NCBI GenBank assembly: GCA_964391805.1
Contig: CAYMNK010000008.1
Location: forward strand, 36,974-100,973
DNA from: RUG14300 sp964391805
GTDB taxonomy: Bacteria > Bacillota > Clostridia > Christensenellales > CAG-1252
Reading direction: 5' to 3'
DNA length: 64,000 nucleotides
Of the stretch, positions 26,224-36,005 are shown piece after piece. The notes beneath the pieces are model-generated. The model was not told the origin of the DNA. It worked only from the letters and a program-made list of their open reading frames with translations, and made no database searches. Within the stretch, counting starts at the first letter, position 1, and each line of letters begins with the position of its first letter. The position numbers and the translations under genes are program-made.

Positions 26224-27651
26224 TTAATAGAAATATACACAGAGACACAACCATTGATTAGCGTCGGCGGATTGATACAAAGGCGTAGATATACCTGTTG
26301 CTTCGTCATAACTAAATTCTGCTAATCCGCCACCGTCTCTAAAGTACCTATTTGTTACACAGAAACACTGTAAGAATTGTTGCAACTCCTTAGTCACAGG
26401 ATATACGCCCATTTGGGTATGGGAACAGTACGATTCGACAAAAGGCGTGTAATTAAAATATACTGTTTTGCCCTTTTCGGCGTCGTATTCCGATATCCAG
26501 GTTACAGGTATCTCACTTATTCCTTTACCGCCGTTTGTTTGCATAAAGTACTTATTATCGGTTTCCAACAACGCATACAGTCTCTTACTTTTATTACCTT
26601 CGCTATCTATCAAATAATAGAAACCGTCATCCTCGAAATATGCAACTCTATTAACATCCAACAAACCGTCATCGTCTTCTACACCGAAATACTTATAATT
26701 GTTCGTTATTCCCGAGAAGGCTATAGACGATGCTGTGTCGAAATCGAATTCTGCATATACTGTAGTACGATCATATTTTTCCCTTTCACCGCTGAACTCG
26801 CCATCTCTATCGAGTATAAAGTCAACATTAATGGGGAAGTAGTCCTCATCGATACAGGTTGCGTATATTCTAAAATTAAATACGTTACCAACATGGTTAG
26901 CGTCTATTTGAACTTCCCACTTGAAATTCTTGGTATAGGTATTTTCTTCACCACCGCCATCCATAGTAGACCAAGTCGATTCGTTAACGTAATGCGATGT
27001 TCCGTTATGCATATCGATATACGGATTGATTTTATTAGCGGTAATATCTATTATTGATTCGATTGTATAATCGCCGGCGTATTGAGGTTCATATTGAAAG
27101 CGAATACCGTCTTCATAATTATCCTTGGTAAGCACAGCCCTATATGCACCCATCGAAGAAATCACACAAACGTCTTGGTACCAGTTAGTACCAGTTTTAC
27201 CGCCCCCGATAGGTGTAATTTCATATAACTTAACGGTTATATTCCTCTCGTCATTATCTGCAGTATAAATATTAGGATTATAGGTATATCCGTCGGGCAC
27301 GTTGGAAAGGGTAACTCTATAGTCACCGTCCAAACCGGTAATAGTTGCTACGCCCTCTCCGTTAAACGATGCGGTATAGGTTGCACCGTTACTGCTCTCT
27401 ACATCGGTCCAATTGGCTTGCATGAGGTTTAGGCTGACAAAAGAGATAGATCCCTCGTAGTCAAGAGTAACCGAGAATGTATCAGCATTTTCTTCATCAT
27501 CTTCCGAAGGATTGGAGATATTATTATTTTTATCGCCAGAAACACCGCCCGTAGGCTTGTTTGCCTCTACAAAGGTGCCGCAACCGCTAACGATCGCCAA
27601 CACACATACACAAAGCAAAACGAATAAAATTGTCAATAGTTTTCTTTTCAT
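26224..27651 (-). CDS. Lipoprotein with Cna-B-like domain, sixth gene of the MoxR/VWA operon
   Basis: 475 residues. Lipobox VSGC (Cys24), an acidic/Asn linker, then a Cna-B-like domain (about 55-145) with 'GVATITGLDGDYRVTLSNVPDGYTY'. A beta-rich central part (about 155-330) contains 'YAGDYTIESI'. The C-terminus ends '--ANQWLCLCVYFY', recalling the 'SWL-F-YYD' pattern in the thioredoxin lipoprotein at 12917-15967. AGGAGG lies 11 nt before the ATG; 15 bases separate it from the VWA gene. Probably a surface partner or substrate of the membrane VWA complex; this rests on operon position only. Confidence 0.82.
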   Translation of the reverse strand: MKRKLLTILFVLLCVCVLAIVSGCGTFVEANKPTGGVSGDKNNNISNPSEDDEENADTFSVTLDYEGSISFVSLNLMQANWTDVESSNGATYTASFNGEGVATITGLDGDYRVTLSNVPDGYTYNPNIYTADNDERNITVKLYEITPIGGGKTGTNWYQDVCVISSMGAYRAVLTKDNYEDGIRFQYEPQYAGDYTIESIIDITANKINPYIDMHNGTSHYVNESTWSTMDGGGEENTYTKNFKWEVQIDANHVGNVFNFRIYATCIDEDYFPINVDFILDRDGEFSGEREKYDRTTVYAEFDFDTASSIAFSGITNNYKYFGVEDDDGLLDVNRVAYFEDDGFYYLIDSEGNKSKRLYALLETDNKYFMQTNGGKGISEIPVTWISEYDAEKGKTVYFNYTPFVESYCSHTQMGVYPVTKELQQFLQCFCVTNRYFRDGGGLAEFSYDEATGISTPLYQSADANQWLCLCVYFY

Positions 27652-27666
27652 TGTTCGCTTCGCCTC

Positions 27667-30366
27667 CTATTTCTTTCTCTTACCGAATAAACTCAAAATG
27701 TCTTCCCACTTGAGTTTACGTATTATAATATCGATTACATATAATACAACGGCTACAATGAGTAACGGCATCATCAAATTGACTACATAGGTACCGACCG
27801 TACCTTCCTCGTTTTCAACCTTAATGTTATCGTCACCCTTCATAACTTTTCCGTCCGAACCGATCATTTTGTAAACGACAGAAACATCGTATACTGCAAA
27901 CGAATCATATTCGGGTAGGTATGAAATATTATAACCGAATTCCGCAGTATACGAATCGCTACCTTCGCTGACATAATCTATTTTAATCGAATACTTACCG
28001 ATATCGTAGGTAGCAATCTTATAGGTATATATACTCGATGCAAAGGTCATATTGTTCTCAACGGTGACAAGTTCGTCATCGGTTGAGGGATATGTTACAC
28101 TTATTTTAGCGGTTGCTAAAGGATCAATTTTAGCAGGTGTTACGTTCACCTTCAAGTATCCGTCTTCTTCGAGCAATTCTACCAAGAAGGGGTAGTCCAC
28201 CTTTTCATCGGGAATATTGGATGTTAGGACGTTGGTAAAGAACGATTCGATATTGATATAGTCCCACGCATAGGTATCTTCGTAAGAACTTGCAAAAGCC
28301 GATACGCGACCATTACCGTAACTCCAATACGAATACAGGGGAACATATGAATCCTTGGCACCTTCGTACTTGACGCCTAACGGTATTATCGAACCCGACT
28401 TGGCTTTATTGTAGATAAATCCGGTAATATAATCCTCGCTCGTAAAATCAACGCCGACCATAGAAGGATCGCTTGGTTTGAGTGTAGTCACAAATGCTTC
28501 TTCATCTATGACGATGTCGTTCATATCATCTAACAAACCTTCACCGAACATTACATCTCTCAACATTGCTTCGGTAGACGCATAGAAATATTTACCCGAA
28601 GTCTTTACCGTAATATTTTTCAATAATGCTTCGGCATTTTGTGCAGTAATGGACTCATCTCCGAGTCTGCCAACGTCTATAACCGATACTTGAATACGAT
28701 TTTTCGCCATTTCAGCCAATACGTTGTCGATTCTTTGAGATTCGTCTCCGGTAGCACTTCCGCCGGTAACGGTCAATCCGTCCGATATCAACATAATTTG
28801 TTTTTGACCAAAAGGAAGTTCCTTGATAAGTGCAAGTGCTTGTTCTAAGCCGAAACTGATAACGGTACCGTGTTCGGCGCCGACTGAATCAATAGCACGG
28901 CAAACCTTTTCTCGCGTGGATAACGATTCGCCGGCAGCCGGCGTATCCGATATAGCGTCGGGAGAAAATACTGTATGATAATTACCGTTAAAAGCAACTA
29001 CACAAACGTTGTCGCCTTCGTTTAGAGTATCGACCAACTGTTTAGCGGCGCTTTTTGCTAAAGCAAACCTACTAGCAGATTCTAACGATCTCGACGCGTC
29101 TATAACTATGGTATACAACTTAGCGTCTCTATCTACGTTACCATAGCGAATGGGGAGCATGTCGGCTAAAGGCTTCAATTCTTCCTTTTCGTGAATGTGG
29201 TTATTACCATACACCAAGAAACTTTTACCGAATAGCGATACCGCCGTGTCGAGGTTATCCATAAACATACGATAATCGCTCGATTTAGTTATGTCCGCAT
29301 TTGACAAAATTATTTCATCGTACTTACATAACTCGGCAATACTGCAAGGAAGTTTTACAGAAGGATCATAGACCGTAACGTTTCCCTTGTTTCTATAAAG
29401 TCTCTCGAATTCGATGGAATCCACATCGCTTTCGGTTATCAGTAATACGTTTATTTTTTCGGACACGGACTGAGTGAAATTCAAAACATTGTTGTTTTGG
29501 TTTTCATCTCCTTCGGCTTCGATTCTCACTTCGTAATCGAAGGTTCCTTGCTCTGATGTGCTTAGGTAAAAATCGACGTTATTGTATCCCTTAGCAAGGG
29601 TGATTGCTCTCGTTGCGATGATAACTCCGTTTTTGGATAACGTAATACTCGCATTGGTATTAAAAGTACTTCTAACACTTATAGTCGCCGTCTCACTTTT
29701 GCCCGAGTAGGTATTATTAGTAACATCTGCCGACACGAGTTGAACTTCGTTCGAATCGTCAGTAATGTTATTATCAAGGAATACCGCATCTACGTATATT
29801 TCTTCGGCTCTTAGAGAATCTACCGCTCTCTTGAGGGCGTTGGAGTCGCTAACGTGGGTTTGCTTACCGTCGGTAATAACAACTACACGCTTGATGACGT
29901 TATCGCGGAATAGCGTACTTGCATAATCCAAAGCGCTCTCTATGTCGGTTTCGCTGTCGTTAATCAAATCGGTATCAACGCCCTGTACGCTCTTAAGATT
30001 CTTACCTAAGGGAACGAGAAGTTGCTGCTCACCTGCAAAACACACTACGCCCAACTTAGAATTACGAGGTAAATTGTCCTTCAATTCTTCAATGTATTCG
30101 TCTATTAAGTCATAATTTCTACTCGACGAATAGGATAAGTCTGCAAGTACATACACATCGGTTTCGGTAACGGATGTTTCGATAGTAGTACCCGCCGCGG
30201 CAAATGCGATAATGATAGCAAGCAAAAGATGTATAATACCCGACGCTATATTATGCTTATTGGCATTTTCTTTCCTTATTGCGATAAAGAACGGTACACA
30301 TAAAAGTATTGCAAGCGGTATCGCAATTATTAACATATAAATATTATCGAAGCTGATACTGCTCAT
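27667..30366 (-). CDS. Membrane protein with two von Willebrand A domains
   Basis: 899 residues. Two N-terminal membrane helices (about 9-29 and 43-60) precede VWA domain 1 with an intact MIDAS motif DLSYS (76-80) and VVVITDGKQT (161-170). An Ig-like region (about 205-300) and a GATase-like alpha/beta segment ('INVLLITESDVD', about 304-400) follow. VWA domain 2 has MIDAS DASRS (423-427) and 'IMLISDGLTV'. A beta-rich region and a C-terminal helix (about 861-882) end in a Lys/Arg-rich tail. Its 5' end overlaps the preceding gene by 23 bases, implying translational coupling. In MoxR-associated operons such proteins are thought to form metal-dependent assembly scaffolds in the membrane. Both MIDAS sites are complete, which favours active ligand binding. 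Confidence 0.9.
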   Translation of the reverse strand: MSSISFDNIYMLIIAIPLAILLCVPFFIAIRKENANKHNIASGIIHLLLAIIIAFAAAGTTIETSVTETDVYVLADLSYSSSRNYDLIDEYIEELKDNLPRNSKLGVVCFAGEQQLLVPLGKNLKSVQGVDTDLINDSETDIESALDYASTLFRDNVIKRVVVITDGKQTHVSDSNALKRAVDSLRAEEIYVDAVFLDNNITDDSNEVQLVSADVTNNTYSGKSETATISVRSTFNTNASITLSKNGVIIATRAITLAKGYNNVDFYLSTSEQGTFDYEVRIEAEGDENQNNNVLNFTQSVSEKINVLLITESDVDSIEFERLYRNKGNVTVYDPSVKLPCSIAELCKYDEIILSNADITKSSDYRMFMDNLDTAVSLFGKSFLVYGNNHIHEKEELKPLADMLPIRYGNVDRDAKLYTIVIDASRSLESASRFALAKSAAKQLVDTLNEGDNVCVVAFNGNYHTVFSPDAISDTPAAGESLSTREKVCRAIDSVGAEHGTVISFGLEQALALIKELPFGQKQIMLISDGLTVTGGSATGDESQRIDNVLAEMAKNRIQVSVIDVGRLGDESITAQNAEALLKNITVKTSGKYFYASTEAMLRDVMFGEGLLDDMNDIVIDEEAFVTTLKPSDPSMVGVDFTSEDYITGFIYNKAKSGSIIPLGVKYEGAKDSYVPLYSYWSYGNGRVSAFASSYEDTYAWDYINIESFFTNVLTSNIPDEKVDYPFLVELLEEDGYLKVNVTPAKIDPLATAKISVTYPSTDDELVTVENNMTFASSIYTYKIATYDIGKYSIKIDYVSEGSDSYTAEFGYNISYLPEYDSFAVYDVSVVYKMIGSDGKVMKGDDNIKVENEEGTVGTYVVNLMMPLLIVAVVLYVIDIIIRKLKWEDILSLFGKRKK

Positions 30367-32257
30367 AACAATACACCATCCAATCCGCTATAAATACAAC
30401 GGCAAGTATTATGATTATGACAATCAAATCTTCGTATATACCGTCACGGTTGTTGTTTTCAGCCGTACCGATAATCGAAAATTCTGAGTCGGTAGCATGT
30501 ACTACACTTTCCGAATACGGACTTTGTGAATACATATATAGAGTTCTTTCTGCACCCGCTCCACCCATTTTGACGGTGACGCGGTATAGACCGACATCGG
30601 ATAAAGTATATTCAACTTCCGATGTTTCAGTGTTTAAATATTCGTCCACGCCCGAAGGGGTGGTTACGCATATACTCGTACAACCCGAGATTACGTTAAT
30701 CTTGGCGTTTTCACCGCTAAAGTATGTTGCCTCATCCAAAATAGACGGGAATGTATACGTTAGCAAATTGTTAAGTAGAGGTAAGTAGTTATAGGTCAAA
30801 GACAAATTCGCATCGTGTATATTAAAACCGATAACAACTTCTCTATTACCATACACATTCGAACCTACGAATAATACAGGAACACCCTCACAAGTTAAAA
30901 CGGTGGTAAAATCACGGTTTGTACTATATTTATTATATTTCGATATCCACATTTCATCGTTTTGATCGAGTCCGCTAAGAAGTTTTTTAACGGTACTTGA
31001 AGACGATGAACTGTAGCCGAGTTGATATTTACCATCATCACCAGAATCGCTTTGAACGGTAAATCCGGAGTCAGGAACGTTGTTAGGCGATATAAACCAT
31101 ACGGCGCCGTTCTCGGGCATTCTTGCGGGTGAATAGCAATCGAAGATATATAGACCGAAGCTCAAAGTGCTTTGCTTTTCGTATTCCTCGATCGTCATTA
31201 CCGTTATTTGACGGTGTCCCAATGCATTCAACGCAGATTTTACAAAAAAGGGAGTATCACTTACGACAAGAGTGGTAAACGATGTATCGTGTTTGATGTT
31301 ATATACGACATACTCGTTATCTTTAGCCAAAGCATCCTCATTGTCGATAACAACTCTGACCGATTGATACTCGATAACACCCTCACATACAATACTGTAA
31401 TCGGTGGCAAGTTCCTCGATATTCTCAATCAAATCTTCTTCCTCTAACGAAAGATCTAAAGAATTGGAAATGCCCTTAACGGATACGTTAACCGTACCTA
31501 TCAGTTCACCGCTATCCGAATATACCGATAACGAAATTGTTCCGTCTGAACCGTAAGATATCAACTTACCCGATACCACAAGGTCGTCTCCGCTATATTC
31601 GCATTCAGCCGACAATATCGCAAAGTTCGATTCGGATAAAGCCACGTTGACTATTTCTACATTGGAAGAATCGGTATAATCCTTATCGGTAAAGAAATAT
31701 GTTTTCAAAGACGGATTTTCATCAAACAACTTTTGAGCATCGGCAAGCGAATTAACAATGTCGGCACTTCCGTCCGATATCTCGGCATCCCTTAATAACT
31801 CTATCGCTCTATCACTATCTTGTATACCTTGATAAACCATTACAGAGGATTCACGAGCACAAATAAGGGTATACGTACTACCGTTACTCGAATCACGAAT
31901 AATTTCCTCTATCTTAGTTTTGCTACGGTCAAATCTCGTAACACCATCGTTTTGTATCGCCATACTGCCCGATCCGTCAAGGATAAAACAGTAATCGTTA
32001 GCACGTCCCGGCAAGGAGAATACGGGATGAGCAATTGAAAGCGAAATACAAAGAACGGCTACGCATTGAAGTATAAGACTAATCAAATTGTATAACTTGT
32101 TTATAGGATTCCTACGCTTCAAAAACTTTTCACTAAGACGCCAAATATATGTCGAAGTTACCGTTTGCTCTGTGTACTTATTCTTGATAATATAGATGAT
32201 AATAAGAATAGGTATACCTATCAATCCTAACAATCCTAACGGGTATAAAAAGCTCAT
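30344..32257 (-). CDS. BatA-like membrane protein with VWA domain
   Basis: 637 residues. The N-terminal 85 residues match the BatA/aerotolerance-regulator type: a helix at about 5-25, a basic loop 'KFLKRRNPINKLY' and a helix at about 56-78. A VWA domain follows with MIDAS DGSGSM (94-99). After a beta-rich and GATase-like middle ('SLSFGLYIFDCYSP'), a C-terminal helix (about 612-630) re-enters the membrane. ATG overlaps the DUF58 stop by four bases (ATGA), the tightest coupling in the operon, behind a GGGGG-type ribosome site. Interaction with MoxR, DUF58 protein and the second VWA protein is expected from the family. Confidence 0.9.
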   Translation of the reverse strand: MSFLYPLGLLGLIGIPILIIIYIIKNKYTEQTVTSTYIWRLSEKFLKRRNPINKLYNLISLILQCVAVLCISLSIAHPVFSLPGRANDYCFILDGSGSMAIQNDGVTRFDRSKTKIEEIIRDSSNGSTYTLICARESSVMVYQGIQDSDRAIELLRDAEISDGSADIVNSLADAQKLFDENPSLKTYFFTDKDYTDSSNVEIVNVALSESNFAILSAECEYSGDDLVVSGKLISYGSDGTISLSVYSDSGELIGTVNVSVKGISNSLDLSLEEEDLIENIEELATDYSIVCEGVIEYQSVRVVIDNEDALAKDNEYVVYNIKHDTSFTTLVVSDTPFFVKSALNALGHRQITVMTIEEYEKQSTLSFGLYIFDCYSPARMPENGAVWFISPNNVPDSGFTVQSDSGDDGKYQLGYSSSSSSTVKKLLSGLDQNDEMWISKYNKYSTNRDFTTVLTCEGVPVLFVGSNVYGNREVVIGFNIHDANLSLTYNYLPLLNNLLTYTFPSILDEATYFSGENAKINVISGCTSICVTTPSGVDEYLNTETSEVEYTLSDVGLYRVTVKMGGAGAERTLYMYSQSPYSESVVHATDSEFSIIGTAENNNRDGIYEDLIVIIIILAVVFIADWMVYCYEQYQLR

Positions 32258-33138
32258 TTCACTACCCCCATATTTGTTAGTCTCTCAAAGAATATCTTAG
32301 TAGGAGTATCGGTATCGGATACCAATAAATAATCGGCATTTCTTGCTAAACAGTATCCCGATATTCTTTCTTTAACATACGCTAACGCCTTTCTGTACGC
32401 TAAAATAATCTCTCTATTGATGTTCTTACGATAGGTATTATTGACATTTTCCGAATCGAATAAATGCATCTTACCGCGAATCTTAGGATTAAGTTCCTCT
32501 TCGGATAATATTTGCAAGCAAAAAACATCTCTCTTTTTGGATGTCATATAGTCTATCGCTTGTTCGTAATCGTTGTCGGTCAAAAAGTCCGAAATGATTA
32601 CCGAAAGTCCGTCACCGTAACCTACGTTAACGGGTAATATGGCGTCTGATATATTGCTGTCGCCGTCGAATTCTATATCGTTAAGTTTGCCTATCATGTT
32701 GAGATAGCTTTCCTTACCCGACATATTGGTGATAATATCATCTATCGCCGTTCCGTGAATTGCGTAAATGGAAACCTTGTCCATAGCGCAAATGGAAAGA
32801 TAAGCCAAAATAGCCGCCACTTTGAGCGCCTGTTCCGCCTTCTTGCCCTTGCCGAAATCCATCGATCGACTGGCGTCAATATATATACGTGTAGTCAAAC
32901 GGCGTTCATCCAAATACAACTTGGTGTATAAGGTATCAAACCTCGCATAAGCATTCCAATCTATTTTGGTTACGTCGTCGCCGGGTACGTATTCCCTAAA
33001 ATCGGCAAATTCGCACGACGAACCGAATGATTTACTTTTGTGATTACCGCCAAACATACCCGCGACGTTGTTTTTTACGAGAATCTGCAACAGTTCTATC
33101 TCTTGAAGAAACTCGTCTGTGATCGCTAATTTACTCAT
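32254..33138 (-). CDS. DUF58 domain protein of the MoxR operon
   Basis: 294 residues, no membrane segment. The DUF58 hallmark 'FADFREYVPGDDVTKIDWN' (44-62) followed by 'YAR' is intact, and a VWA-like core follows with a MIDAS-type DASRS (88-92). DUF58 proteins nearly always accompany MoxR ATPases and are thought to be their cytoplasmic partners. A small Met-Gly-Gly loop near 'AGMFGGNHKSK' is typical. Its gene starts 74 bases after moxR, across a hairpin (33187-33206), and overlaps the BatA-like gene by four bases. Confidence 0.92.
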   Translation of the reverse strand: MSKLAITDEFLQEIELLQILVKNNVAGMFGGNHKSKSFGSSCEFADFREYVPGDDVTKIDWNAYARFDTLYTKLYLDERRLTTRIYIDASRSMDFGKGKKAEQALKVAAILAYLSICAMDKVSIYAIHGTAIDDIITNMSGKESYLNMIGKLNDIEFDGDSNISDAILPVNVGYGDGLSVIISDFLTDNDYEQAIDYMTSKKRDVFCLQILSEEELNPKIRGKMHLFDSENVNNTYRKNINREIILAYRKALAYVKERISGYCLARNADYLLVSDTDTPTKIFFERLTNMGVVK

Positions 33139-33186
33139 ATATAAGTTATCCTGATATGTTGGTGACCTGCCTCATGACAAGTCTAA

Positions 33187-33206
33187 AATGCATCATTCGA
33201 TGCATT
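33187..33206 (-). promoter_or_regulatory. Intercistronic hairpin between moxR and DUF58 genes
   Basis: A perfect 8-bp stem (AATGCATC / GATGCATT) with a 4-nt loop, six bases after the moxR stop. It has only a short T stretch, so it may be a processing or stability element, or a weak attenuator that lowers downstream expression relative to moxR. Confidence 0.5.
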
Positions 33207-33212
33207 AGTCGT

Positions 33213-34202
33213 TTATCTATTTGCTTTTCTGTTTTCCTCTACTAAACGGTCGATAACATCGTCTACCGAAAGTTTTTCGTTGATAGCCGTGTAGTTGATC
33301 TTAACTCTGTGTCTCAATACCGAGTGAGCCAATGCATCGATATCTTCGTAGCTTACATTGTAGTTACCGTTCATCAAGGCACGAACCTTAGCACAGGTTA
33401 CAAGCGCTTGGGCTGCTCTTGGGGATGCACCGTACTTCAAATACTTCTTTGCAGTTTCCGATGTCTTTTCAAGTTCGGGATGGGTGCTTGCTACAAGGTT
33501 AGCAGCATAATACATTACATCGTCGATTATGGGCATATTCTTAGCCAATTCACGCATTTCCAAAACGGTTGCACCGTCAATGATTGCTTCGGCGTTTTCG
33601 TCCATGGTAATCTGAGTCATATTGACGATATCCACCAATTCATAAATGGACGGGAACTTCATGATAAGTTTAAGCATAAAACGGTCCATCTGCGCTTCGG
33701 GTAACGGATAGGTACCGTCTTGCTCGATGGGGTTTTCGGTTGCTAATACAAAGAAGGGCTCTTCGAGGTGATATGTTTGCTTGGCTACCGTGATCTTATG
33801 CTCCTGCATAACCTCAAGCATAGCCGCCTGTGTCTTAGGTGTAGCACGGTTAATTTCGTCCGCAAGAACAAGGTTTGCAAATATAGGACCGCGTTGGAAT
33901 ACTTGTGTCAATCTACCCATTTCATCCTTTTGGATAACATTGGTACCCGTAACATCCGAAGGCATAAGGTCGGGGGTGAACTGTATTCTCGAGAAGGGCA
34001 AGCCCAATGTCTTACCGAGCGATCTAACCAAACGCGTTTTTCCTACACCGGGAACACCTTCTAATAGTACGTTACCGCCGGCAATGATTGCGATGATAAC
34101 GTTGTCGATAATCTCGTCTTGACCTACGACGTCCTTATGAAGTTCGTTTTTGATCAGCGTGATAAATTTACTAAATTTCTGTACTCTTTCTTCATTTTCC
34201 AT
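33213..34202 (-). CDS. moxR: MoxR family AAA+ ATPase
   Basis: 329 residues from the ATG at 34202, preceded by AGGAG at a 9-nt spacing; a longer frame overlaps the upstream gene's end. Walker A GVPGVGKT (49-56), Walker B LVLADEIN (111-118), the MoxR signature 'ATENPIEQDGTYPLPEAQMDRF' and a C-terminal lid domain. MoxR ATPases act as chaperones that assemble or activate protein complexes, usually with DUF58 and VWA partners encoded beside them, exactly as here. The specific target in this organism is unknown; the lipoproteins at the end of the operon are candidates. Confidence 0.95.
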   Translation of the reverse strand: MENEERVQKFSKFITLIKNELHKDVVGQDEIIDNVIIAIIAGGNVLLEGVPGVGKTRLVRSLGKTLGLPFSRIQFTPDLMPSDVTGTNVIQKDEMGRLTQVFQRGPIFANLVLADEINRATPKTQAAMLEVMQEHKITVAKQTYHLEEPFFVLATENPIEQDGTYPLPEAQMDRFMLKLIMKFPSIYELVDIVNMTQITMDENAEAIIDGATVLEMRELAKNMPIIDDVMYYAANLVASTHPELEKTSETAKKYLKYGASPRAAQALVTCAKVRALMNGNYNVSYEDIDALAHSVLRHRVKINYTAINEKLSVDDVIDRLVEENRKANR

Positions 34203-34227
34203 TTTTCGGATCTCCTCTCCGTATTTT

Positions 34228-35760
34228 TTATTGTTCTTCGCCTGTTTCGGTATTGTCACCGTTAAGGGCTTTAATGTACTGTATGATATAATTTTTCATT
34301 TCCTCGCTCATTTCGTTATCGGGATCGTTGAGCCTTGCATACAACTTAGCCATGTAGTTATTCCATACTTCTCCATATTTTACATGCTTGTCTAAGTCCG
34401 GATCGTATATTTCGTCATCTCCACCGTACTTCGCATTTTCATCTCCTATAGAACCACCGTGAGACGTATTATTACCGCTACTTCCGGTACCGTCCGAAAT
34501 GCCCGGTAACACTAATTCTTCGGGGGATATGTTGACTTTAAACATTGAGGAAAGCGTGTTGAAAACATACTCGTTAACTATTTTGTTATAAACTTGCGGA
34601 CCTAATGCCTTGGTCATATCCGATAGATAGTCCGCGTCGGCATCCGAAACTTTGTTCCTTAACTCTGCAATAGGAATGAACATGTATTTTTCTACCACAA
34701 CGCCTAATTTAGTAGACCAATCAGATAGCGCAGTGTAAATAGAATCGGGATTTTCGGAATCGTTGAACTTTTCTTGCATTTCATCGCTACCCACGCTGTC
34801 GTTAAGCGGTGTAAGGAATGTCTCAACCGCATCCTTAATCTCGATATCGATACTAAGGTCTTCGACTGTCTTTTCGAGCGCATCGGTAAATGTCTTCAAT
34901 GCCTCTCTTATCTCACCGTCACGCTCCGAATATAAACTCTTAACTTTGTCATATGAATCGACCTTATCGTTCGTATAAAATGTCGTACTTTTCAGTATGG
35001 AAGTTTTAAAATCATCCAACGCCTTATCGCTATTCATTGCGAGAAGGATCTCTCTATAAGTGTTGGCAAGTATTACCGCTTGGTCGATTGCATCAGCAGA
35101 CGCTTTTACTTTTTTACGCATCGAAGAAGACGTTGTCGTTTCCTTAAGTTCTTCGAACAACAACTCGAGATTTTCAACCATAGGTACCTTGACTTTGTCT
35201 TCAAGATTATCATCGTTTTTGATATTATCTATCATTTGTTGAAAAGCAACGATATCCCAAGCGGACATATTAAAACTATCGTCGTAAGGCGGAACATATC
35301 TCGAAGGAACAACAGTGCCCGCTATGAATAGTGACAATCCGACTACACATACTACGATATATTGCCAAATGCGCTTCAATGTAGCAAGAGAGAACTTCTT
35401 TTTGGGCAAGTTCTCTAGATGTGCCTCGGCATCATTGCGCTGAAGAAGAAGCATTTCACTATCTTCTCCGTCAAACTCAACCATGGTTTGGACCTTTTCG
35501 TGAAGATCGTAATCGTTATCCAGCCTCTTGGCTACCCTTTTATCAAGTGGTCTAATAAAGAAATAGGTCGCACAAGACGAAGCACCGAATAATACGATGC
35601 CGATGATTAAATAAAAATACCAAGCAAGATTTTTGGCGCTTAGTTTTATAGACAACAAAAGAACGCCAAGCACTAAAAGAGTTACGCCAAGTCCCATTAC
35701 AGCACTCTTGACGATTGCCTCGATAGTGTATTTTTTCTTTAGCCTTTTAAAATTATCCAT
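34228..35760 (-). CDS. DUF4175-like membrane protein, first gene of the MoxR/VWA operon
   Basis: 510 residues. Three hydrophobic helices at about 16-38, 44-66 and 130-150 hold the N-terminal part; from about 165 onward it is a long helical, charged extracytoplasmic region with coiled-coil character ('VENLELLFEELKETTTSS-RKKVKASADAID', 'LKTFTDALEKTVEDLSIDIEIKDAVE'), ending in a Gly/Ser linker and a short helix. I do not recognise a named family with certainty; topology and position upstream of moxR recall DUF4175-type proteins found in such operons. CAGGAG lies 4 nt before the ATG. The gene ends 25 bases before moxR. Confidence 0.75.
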   Translation of the reverse strand: MDNFKRLKKKYTIEAIVKSAVMGLGVTLLVLGVLLLSIKLSAKNLAWYFYLIIGIVLFGASSCATYFFIRPLDKRVAKRLDNDYDLHEKVQTMVEFDGEDSEMLLLQRNDAEAHLENLPKKKFSLATLKRIWQYIVVCVVGLSLFIAGTVVPSRYVPPYDDSFNMSAWDIVAFQQMIDNIKNDDNLEDKVKVPMVENLELLFEELKETTTSSSMRKKVKASADAIDQAVILANTYREILLAMNSDKALDDFKTSILKSTTFYTNDKVDSYDKVKSLYSERDGEIREALKTFTDALEKTVEDLSIDIEIKDAVETFLTPLNDSVGSDEMQEKFNDSENPDSIYTALSDWSTKLGVVVEKYMFIPIAELRNKVSDADADYLSDMTKALGPQVYNKIVNEYVFNTLSSMFKVNISPEELVLPGISDGTGSSGNNTSHGGSIGDENAKYGGDDEIYDPDLDKHVKYGEVWNNYMAKLYARLNDPDNEMSEEMKNYIIQYIKALNGDNTETGEEQ

Positions 35761-35798
35761 GTTACTCCTGCCTTTCCATATAGGTAAGGAACGTAGTT

Positions 35799-35827
35799 AT
35801 TATACAAAAACGGTTGAATTTTATTCA
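35799..35827 (-). promoter_or_regulatory. Possible promoter of the seven-gene MoxR/VWA operon
   Basis: -10 TATAAT (35804-35799) is strong; the -35 at 17-bp spacing, TGAATA (35827-35822), is poor. It lies about 40 bp upstream of the first ATG. Confidence 0.45.
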
Positions 35828-36005
35828 TTTTCATTCATATCGATGCGAAAGAAAACCAGAATAAAAATTCCATCATACCTTAAAATTATAACATTTTTAA
35901 AAATATGGTGTCAAACGCAATAGAGGTCAATCGCAGAGAAAAAGCTGTTTTTTTGTGAAAATAGTGTGAAAGTTGTTAATAAAAATAAATATGCGCATAA
36001 AATTT

